Assembly: GCF_041053055.1 (NCBI RefSeq)
Contig: NZ_CP163443.1
Span: 4,030,001 to 4,094,000 of the forward strand
Source of the DNA: Streptomyces sp. R41
GTDB taxonomy: Bacteria; Actinomycetota; Actinomycetes; Streptomycetales; Streptomycetaceae
Length of the DNA: 64,000 bases
Direction of reading: 5' to 3'
Of the stretch, positions 58,299-64,000 are shown piece by piece. The translations under genes were made by a program, and so were the position numbers. A model generated the notes under the pieces. The model worked only from the letters and a program-made list of their open reading frames with translations. It did no database searches and was not told where the DNA came from. The first letter of the stretch is position 1. Each line of letters begins with the position of its first letter.

Positions 58299-59210
58299 AT
58301 GGCTCCACCACTTGGGAATGACACAGAGAAACGAGGGCCGAGCCGGCGTTCGCTGCTCGCGGGCGCCTCCGCGCTCGGTGCCGTCGGGGCGCTGGGCGCC
58401 GCCGGGTGCACCCGGGTCGCCACGGCGTCCGACAACGGCGGTGATCTCCTCGACCGGCTGAAGGCGCAGGGTGTCGTACGACTCGGCATCGCGGGCGAGA
58501 TCCCCTTCGGCTACATCGACAAGAACGGCGAACTGACCGGCGAGGCGCCCGAACTCGCGAAGGCCGTCTTCAAGCGGCTGGGGGTCGATCGCGTCCAGCC
58601 GGTCCCGACCGAGTTCGGCTCGCTCATTCCTGGGCTCAACTCGCAGCAGTTCGACGTCGTGTCCGCCGGGATGTACATCAACCCCGAGCGCTGCCAGCAG
58701 GTCATCTTCGCCGACCCGGACTATCAGATGCTGGACGCGTTCATCGTGCGCAAGGGCAATCCGAAGGGGTTGCACGACTACAAGGACGTCGTCGCGAAGA
58801 AGGCCAAGTTCGCGACGGGCACGGGGTACGCGGAGATCCAGTACGCGGTCGAGGCCGGGTACAAGGAGAGCGACATCCTGATCGTGCCGGATCAGGTGGC
58901 CGGGCTGAACGCGGTCGAGGCGGGGCGCGTCGACGTCTTCGCGGGGACCGCGCTGACCACCCGGGAAGTGGTCAAGAAGTCCCGCAAGGCGGAGAGCACG
59001 AAGCCCTTCGCGCCCCTGGTGAAGGGCAAGCCGCACGTCGACGGCGGCGGCTTCGCGTTCCGCTCGGCCGAGACGAAGCTGCGGGACGCCTTCAACGTGG
59101 AGCTGAAGAAGATGAAGGACAGCGGCGAACTCTTCCGCATTCTCAAGCCCTTCGGTTTCACCAAGGCCGAGATGACCGACATGACCGCGAAGGAGCTCTG
59201 CCGCGGATGA
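58299..59210 (+). CDS. ehuB: Amino-acid/ectoine-type ABC transporter substrate-binding lipoprotein (EhuB-like)
   Basis: Family-3 solute-binding protein, 303 aa. A twin-arginine pair (GPSRRSLLAGASALGAVGAL) precedes the lipobox GAAGC with Cys37. The mature fold begins LDRLKAQGVVRLGIAGEIPF and includes MYINPERCQQVIFADPDYQM and LIPGLNSQQFDVVSAG. It resembles ectoine/hydroxyectoine-binding EhuB. However, the ectoine hydrolase genes (doeA/eutD, doeB/eutE) are absent here, so the true ligand may differ. ATG 58299 is inferred, with no clear ribosome-binding site; other starts lie upstream. First gene of ehuBCDA-like operon. Confidence 0.85.
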   Translation: MAPPLGNDTEKRGPSRRSLLAGASALGAVGALGAAGCTRVATASDNGGDLLDRLKAQGVVRLGIAGEIPFGYIDKNGELTGEAPELAKAVFKRLGVDRVQPVPTEFGSLIPGLNSQQFDVVSAGMYINPERCQQVIFADPDYQMLDAFIVRKGNPKGLHDYKDVVAKKAKFATGTGYAEIQYAVEAGYKESDILIVPDQVAGLNAVEAGRVDVFAGTALTTREVVKKSRKAESTKPFAPLVKGKPHVDGGGFAFRSAETKLRDAFNVELKKMKDSGELFRILKPFGFTKAEMTDMTAKELCRG

Positions 59211-59935
59211 CCTCGGGACTCTGGGAACTCGTACTCAAAGGGATCTGGATCACCGTCCAACTGCTGGTCTTCAGCGCCCTGTTGGCCGGTGCCGTCTCCT
59301 TCGTGGTCGGGATCGCGCGCACCTCGCGGCGGTGGATCGTCCGCTTCCTCGCGGGCTTCTACACCGAGGTGTTCCGCGGCACCTCCGCGCTGATCATGAT
59401 CTTCTGGGTGTACTTCGTGCTTCCGCTCGCCTTCGGCTGGCAGCTCGTCCCGATGTGGGCGGGCACGCTGGCGCTGGGGTTGACGTACGGGGCGTACGGC
59501 GCGGAGATCGTGCGCGGCGCCCTGAACGCGGTCGACCCCGCTCAGCGCGAGGGCGGTATCGCGCTCAGCTTCACGCCCTGGCAGCGGATGCGGCTGATCC
59601 TGCTGCCGCAGGCGGTGCCCGAGATGATCCCCTCCTTCTGCAACCTGCTGATCGAACTGCTCAAGGGCACGGCCCTGGTCTCGATCATGGGGATGGGCGA
59701 TCTGGCGTTCAGCGGCAATCTGGTGCGGCTCGCGTTGCAACAGAGCGCGGAGATCTACTCGTACGTCCTGCTCATCTACTTCGTCATCGCCTTCCTGCTC
59801 ACCCGGATGATGCGCGGCCTGGAGAAGCGGCTGAAGGCCGGGATAGGCAAGGAGCCGGAACGCGGGGTGTCCCAGCGTGAACTGCGCCGGGCCCAGGCGA
59901 CCGGTGTGGGCGCGGCGAGCGGAGGTGCCGCATGA
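59207..59935 (+). CDS. ehuC: Amino-acid ABC transporter permease (EhuC-like)
   Basis: HisM/HisQ-type permease of 242 aa. Five helices are visible, starting IWITVQLLVFSALLAGAVSF. The EAA loop is AVDPAQREGGIALSFTPWQR with LLPQAVPEMIPSFCNLLIEL. The C-terminal tail (KEPERGVSQRELRRAQATGV) is hydrophilic and longer than usual. It overlaps both neighbours by ATGA junctions (59207-59210 and 59932-59935), so expression is coupled. Confidence 0.9.
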   Translation: MTSGLWELVLKGIWITVQLLVFSALLAGAVSFVVGIARTSRRWIVRFLAGFYTEVFRGTSALIMIFWVYFVLPLAFGWQLVPMWAGTLALGLTYGAYGAEIVRGALNAVDPAQREGGIALSFTPWQRMRLILLPQAVPEMIPSFCNLLIELLKGTALVSIMGMGDLAFSGNLVRLALQQSAEIYSYVLLIYFVIAFLLTRMMRGLEKRLKAGIGKEPERGVSQRELRRAQATGVGAASGGAA

Positions 59936-60571
59936 CCTGGGACTGGAGCGCGGTCGGCGACTTCATGCCGCACTTCTGGGACGGGCTGCTGGTCACCCTG
60001 CAGGCGCTGGCCCTCGGTTCGCTGATCTCGTTCGCCCTCGGCCTGGTGTGGGCGTTGCTGATGCGCACGCCGACGCGGTGGGTGCGCTGGCCGGTCGGGG
60101 TGGTGACGGAGTTCATCCGCAACACCCCGCTCCTGGTGCAGCTGTTCTTCCTCTTCTATGTGCTGCCCGAGTGGAACATCACGTTCTCCGCGCTGACCAC
60201 CGGTGTCGTCGCGATCGGGCTGCACTACTCGACGTACACGATGCAGGTCTACCGGGCCGGCATCGAGGGCGTGCCGCCCGGCCAATGGGAAGCGGCCACG
60301 GCACTCAGTCTGCCCGTGCGGCGCACCTGGACCGCGGTGATCCTGCCGCAGGCGATCCGCCGCGTGGTGCCCGCGCTGGGCAACTACGTCATCTCGATGC
60401 TCAAGGACACACCGATGCTGATGGCGATCACCGTCCTGGACATGCTCGGTGAGGCGCGGCTGTATTCGCAGCAGCACTTCCAGTTCACCGAGCCGCTCAC
60501 GGTCATCGGCGTGGCCTTCATCCTCATTTCCTATCCGGCTTCCCTCCTCATGCGAGCCCTGGAGCGACGTC

Positions 60572-60582
<11 letters not shown>
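59932..60582 (+). CDS. ehuD: Amino-acid ABC transporter permease (EhuD-like)
   Basis: Second HisM-type permease, 216 aa, with helices GLLVTLQALALGSLISFALG, PVGVVTEFIRNTPLLVQLFF (the NTPLLVQ signature) and YVISMLKDTPMLMAI. The EAA loop is AGIEGVPPGQWEAATALSLP. It starts in the ehuC stop overlap. Its own end overlaps the likely start of the ATPase gene. Confidence 0.9.
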
Positions 60583-61369
<787 letters not shown>

Positions 61370-61446
61370 CTGCGAGGAGTGAACGCGGACCGGCACCGCA
61401 AGGTGCGAGGTCCGGCACGTGGGGCATGCCCTGTGTGCCATGACGT

Positions 61447-61458
61447 TGGCATATGCCA
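61447..61458. promoter_or_regulatory. TGGCATATGCCA palindrome (copy 2), upstream of the IclR-type gene
   Basis: The 12-bp perfect palindrome TGGCATATGCCA, in context TTGGCATATGCCAGAG, lies 78 bp after ehuA and about 150 bp before the IclR-type start. The same core is at 47211-47222. Possibly the operator of the IclR-type protein. Confidence 0.5.
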
Positions 61459-61610
61459 GAGTGGCGCGCTCCTGTTGAGAGGGTTGGAGCGCGCCATGAA
61501 TCTCGTCAACACACGCTCACAGCAAGCCCTTTGGTGGTTATCGTGGAGGGAGCCCGGCTGTCCGGGCTGTGTCTTGTTTGAGCCGGGTCCATGAAGCGCA
61601 GGGGGAAACC

Positions 61611-62369
61611 GTGGCGCTGATGCACGAGCCGACCGCGCCGTACCACTCGGCCCAGGACGCCCTCCGCGTCCTGGAGACGGTGTCGCGGCATTCCACCGGT
61701 GTCACCGACGCCGAACTCGCCCGCCAGACCCGCCTCGGCACGGAGCGCCTGACCACGCTCCTGCGGATGCTGCGCCGGGAGGGCTACGTCGAGCAGATCG
61801 CCGACGGCGCGTACGTCACCGGTGTCGCCCTGAACCGGCTCGGTTCCGCCCACGGCCGCGACCAGGCGCTGCGCGAGAAGCTCCAGCAGACCATCGACCG
61901 GCTGCGCGACTCGGTCGGCGCCGCGATCTACATCAGCCGCTACATCGACGGTGAGGTGCACGTCACCCAGTGCGCCGCGAGCCCCTCGACCCCCGCGGTC
62001 AACGAGTGGGTCGACTTCCGCTCCTCCGCCCACGCCAGCGCGGTCGGCAAGAGCCTGCTCGGCCAGCTCGACCACAACGGCCGGCGCGACCACCTCGCCC
62101 GCCACAAGATGGCCCGCCTCACCTCGCGCACCATCACCAGCGAGCGGCTCCTGCTGTCCCGGCTGGAGGCCCAGCCGCCCACGGTGCCGATGCTCGACCT
62201 CCAGGAGTACGCCGTCGGCACGGTCTGCGCGGCCGTCCCCATCACGGCGGGCTCCTCCGTCGGCTGCCTCGCCCTGTCCCTGCCGGTAGAGCACGCCCAC
62301 CGGCTCCGGCAGGCCGCGGACACGCTGAACCGCGGGGCGACCCCGGTCCTGCTGTCCCTGGCGATCTAG
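61611..62369 (+). CDS. IclR-family transcriptional regulator
   Basis: Regulator of 252 aa. The N-terminal winged helix reads AQDALRVLETVSRHSTGVTD, AELARQTRLGTERLTTLLRM, and is followed by the GAF-like IclR effector domain. The effector domain has ISRYIDGEVHVTQCAA, DFRSSAHASAVGKSLLGQLD and the C-terminal AAVPITAGSSVGCLALSLP. GTG 61611 has AGGGGGA immediately upstream; ATG 61620 is the alternative. It follows the ABC operon by 241 bp and probably controls the transporter/amidase/racemase locus, sensing its substrate or product. Confidence 0.93.
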   Translation: MALMHEPTAPYHSAQDALRVLETVSRHSTGVTDAELARQTRLGTERLTTLLRMLRREGYVEQIADGAYVTGVALNRLGSAHGRDQALREKLQQTIDRLRDSVGAAIYISRYIDGEVHVTQCAASPSTPAVNEWVDFRSSAHASAVGKSLLGQLDHNGRRDHLARHKMARLTSRTITSERLLLSRLEAQPPTVPMLDLQEYAVGTVCAAVPITAGSSVGCLALSLPVEHAHRLRQAADTLNRGATPVLLSLAI

Positions 62370-62501
62370 GCCGCCGTCCCCGGCGATCCGGGCCGTCTGT
62401 TCCCGGCGATCCAGATCCGCCACCGGGTGGTCAGGAGCACCCCTGCGGACCAGGTAGTATTTCTTTTGTCGCCGACCGCGAGAGCGGGAGGTGAGAGTCA
62501 T

Positions 62502-62575
62502 GCGCCGCTAGCTCAGTTGGTTAGAGCAGCTGACTCTTAATCAGCGGGTCCGGGGTTCGAGTCCCTGGCGGCGCA
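62502..62575 (+). tRNA. tRNA-Lys (CTT anticodon), copy 2
   Basis: Same 74-nt sequence as the copy at 48015, base for base: acceptor GCGCCGC / GCGGCGC, anticodon CTT, T-loop GTTCGAG. CCA is not encoded. Upstream and downstream sequences differ from copy 1. Confidence 0.96.
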
Positions 62576-62927
62576 CCTTGGTGAGGCCCTCCACAGCAGT
62601 GGGGGGCCTTCACGTATGTTCCAGCACGTCCGACAGGGCGCGAACCGTCGGGGTCGCGTACAGCAGGCGCGGCGGAAGCGGGGGCAGGCCGCGTGCGCCC
62701 TGAACAGGTAGATCCCCGCGACCACGATGGCGACCCCGTGGGACCAGGCCACGACGGTGAGCGCCGAGAACGATTCGAGGGCCGCCGACACCGCGCACAG
62801 GCGTCCGGGTCCATCCTCCCCCCGAGCGGCGAGAGGAATTCCTCTCCTTCGCGTCCTTCGACAAAGTTCTTCCGAGACCTCTTCCCGTCCTTCGGAAGAC
62901 CTCAGCCAAGCGGTTCCCCGGGGTCGC
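62576..62927. other. Gap after tRNA-Lys copy 2, with possible membrane-segment remnant
   Basis: 352 bp. Immediately after the tRNA an imperfect hairpin GTGAGGCCCTCCAC / GTGGGGGGCCTTCAC (62581-62613) can act as its terminator. A minus-strand frame from 62791 encodes a single hydrophobic segment (ALTVVAWSHGVAIVVAGIYL) but then runs into the tRNA antisense, so any gene is truncated or spurious. The promoter-distal end of the response-regulator transcript falls here. Confidence 0.45.
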
Positions 62928-63572
62928 TCAGCCCCGCAGATAAGCCAGCACGGCCAGCACGCGTCGGTGGGTGTCCTCGGCCGGAGGCAGGTCCAGTTTT
63001 CCCAGGATGTTCCCGATGTGCTTGCCGACGGCCGCCTCGGTGACGACCAGTTGGCGGGCGATCGCCCCGTTGGACTTTCCCTCCGCCACCAGGCCGAGCA
63101 CCTCGCGCTCGCGCGGTGTCAGCGCCTCCAGCGGATCCCGCCGACGGCGCAGCAACTGCCGTACGACTTCCGGATCCACGACCGTCCCGCCCGCGGCCAC
63201 CCGCTCCACCGCCTCGGCGAACTGCTCGACCTGTCCGACGCGGTCCTTGAGGAGATAGCCGACGCCGGTGCCGTCCCCGGTGTCGAGGAGTTCGGCGGCG
63301 TACGCCCGCTGGACGTACTGGCTGAGGACGAGCACCGGCAGGCGCGGGTCCGCGGTCCGCAGGGCGAGGGCCGCGCGCAGTCCCTCGTCCTGGAAGCCGG
63401 GCGGCATCCGTACGTCGGTGACGACCAGGTCGGGCGCGTGCGCCGACACGGATTCCGTGAGCGCCGCCGCGTCGCCGACCGCCGCCACGACCTCGTGTCC
63501 GAAGCGGGCCAGCAGCCCCACCAGCCCCTCCCGCAGCAGCACACTGTCCTCGGCGAGCACGACTCTCAGCAA
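62928..63572 (-). CDS. NarL/LuxR-type response regulator
   Basis: Response regulator of 214 aa. The receiver begins LRVVLAEDSVLLREGLVGLL, with phospho-acceptor Asp in LVVTDVRMPPG, Ser/Thr-equivalent in VLVLSQYVQ and Lys in YLLKDRV. The LuxR helix-turn-helix is LTPREREVLGLVAEGKSNGA, IARQLVVTEAAVGKHIGNIL. The likely start is TTG 63572, which overlaps the kinase stop codon and has GGAG 6 bases before it, so translation is coupled to the kinase gene. Confidence 0.92.
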   Translation of the reverse strand: MLRVVLAEDSVLLREGLVGLLARFGHEVVAAVGDAAALTESVSAHAPDLVVTDVRMPPGFQDEGLRAALALRTADPRLPVLVLSQYVQRAYAAELLDTGDGTGVGYLLKDRVGQVEQFAEAVERVAAGGTVVDPEVVRQLLRRRRDPLEALTPREREVLGLVAEGKSNGAIARQLVVTEAAVGKHIGNILGKLDLPPAEDTHRRVLAVLAYLRG

Positions 63573-64000
63573 GGGATCTCCATACGCAGCACGGTCGGAC
63601 CGCCGGGCGGGCTGTCGACGGTCAGTGTCCCATCGAGGACCGCCAGCCGGTCGGCGAGACCGGTGAGCCCCGACCCTCGCCCCGGGTCGGCTCCCCCGCT
63701 TCCGTCGTCCCGCACCTCGATCCGCAGCCGGTCCTCGCCGTACCGCCCGCTGATCCACGCCCGCTTCGCCCCGCTGTGCTTGCCCACGTTCGCGAGCGCC
63801 TCCCGCACGGCGAAGTACGCGGCGGACTCGACGGATTCGGCGTACCGTCCCAGGTCCACGTCCACCTCCGCGGGTACGGCGGACCGCTCGGCGGCATCGG
63901 CGATCGCGTCCCCGAGCCCGTAGTCGGCGAGCACCTGCGGGTGGATGCCGTGGATCAACTCCCGCAGCTCACCGAGGACTTGGTCCGTCTCCGCATGCGC
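63566..64000 (-). CDS. Sensor histidine kinase (NarL-system type), C-terminal part, cut by the window edge
   Basis: Only the last about 144 residues are present; the frame stays open to position 64000, so the gene begins outside the window. Visible are the end of the dimerisation region (ELRELIHGIHPQVLADYGLG) and the HATPase domain with AVREALANVGKHSGAKRAWI, the G1 box VRDDGSGGADPG and GSGLTGLADRLAVLDGTLTV. These are typical of the HisKA_3/NarX class. It precedes, and overlaps, its response regulator. Confidence 0.92.
   Translation of the reverse strand, partial: AHAETDQVLGELRELIHGIHPQVLADYGLGDAIADAAERSAVPAEVDVDLGRYAESVESAAYFAVREALANVGKHSGAKRAWISGRYGEDRLRIEVRDDGSGGADPGRGSGLTGLADRLAVLDGTLTVDSPPGGPTVLRMEIPC

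Noticed and set aside
62537..62791. Minus-strand ORF with a hydrophobic segment ending CAARDSNPGPAD
   Set aside because: The end is the well-known antisense translation of a tRNA gene; kept only as a possible remnant within the gap entry.

Overview
This window is chromosomal DNA of a streptomycete. The base composition is very GC-rich and codons are strongly G/C-biased at the third position. It carries adpA with an in-frame TTA leucine codon, a complete desferrioxamine cluster, the cellobiose uptake locus with its CebR operators, a PAS-GGDEF-EAL protein of the CdgA type, and many SMI1-, DUF4429- and DUF3830-type genes. From memory the gene order (acyl-CoA dehydrogenase, desE-F-A-B-C-D, hexosaminidase, glmS2, adpA, orn, tRNA-His, ceb locus, cdgA, amino-acid ABC operon) follows the SCO2779 to SCO2832 stretch of Streptomyces coelicolor, so this is core chromosome. 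I see no transposase, prophage or CRISPR array.

Layout. 0-8.6 kb: an acyl-CoA dehydrogenase, then the desferrioxamine locus. It has two iron boxes, one before the desE/desF uptake pair and one before the overlapping desABCD biosynthetic operon. 8.6-15.3 kb: a GH20 hexosaminidase with a DasR-like operator, a DUF4429 protein, a Tat-exported purple acid phosphatase-like enzyme, a small conserved protein, and glmS with a perfect 17-bp hairpin terminator. 15.3-20.1 kb: an acetate/GPR1-family membrane protein, a universal stress protein, a membrane protein with Gly-rich repeats, adpA, orn and tRNA-His. 20.1-27.8 kb: a kinase-fold protein and an SMI1-like protein (divergent pair), then cebR, cebEFG and bglC. 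27.8-37.8 kb: a TetR/MmpL pair with three palindromic operators, a GH18 chitinase, a noncoding tandem-repeat block, a two-component system and a spermidine-synthase-like protein. 37.9-46.5 kb: a TPR/XRE regulator with a His/Asp-rich repeat, a phosphatase, a PAP2 membrane enzyme, and a three-gene nuclease/unknown/SF1-helicase operon. A 54-bp tandem repeat in that operon forms an extra coupled ORF. 46.6-53.5 kb: a MerR regulator beside an apparent Old-Yellow-Enzyme remnant, a TTA-containing gene that runs into tRNA-Lys, an M6 protease, cdgA, an LLM oxidoreductase, and a 175-bp nested palindrome. 53.5-62.6 kb: two maleate-isomerase-superfamily proteins, a D-2-hydroxyacid dehydrogenase, an amidase, DUF3830, an amino-acid/ectoine-type ABC transporter and an IclR regulator, probably one catabolic locus. 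It is followed by a second, identical tRNA-Lys. 62.9-64.0 kb: a NarL-type two-component system that runs off the right edge.

How the genes work together. Three carbon or metal supply modules with recognisable operators sit side by side: iron (desferrioxamine), chitin/GlcNAc (hexosaminidase, chitinase, glmS) and cellobiose (ceb/bglC). They flank the developmental regulators adpA and cdgA. The least explained pieces are the Cas4/AddB-like Fe-S nuclease plus SF1 helicase operon (41.5-46.0 kb), the paired racemase-superfamily catabolic locus (53.5-62.4 kb), and the His-rich XRE/TPR protein.
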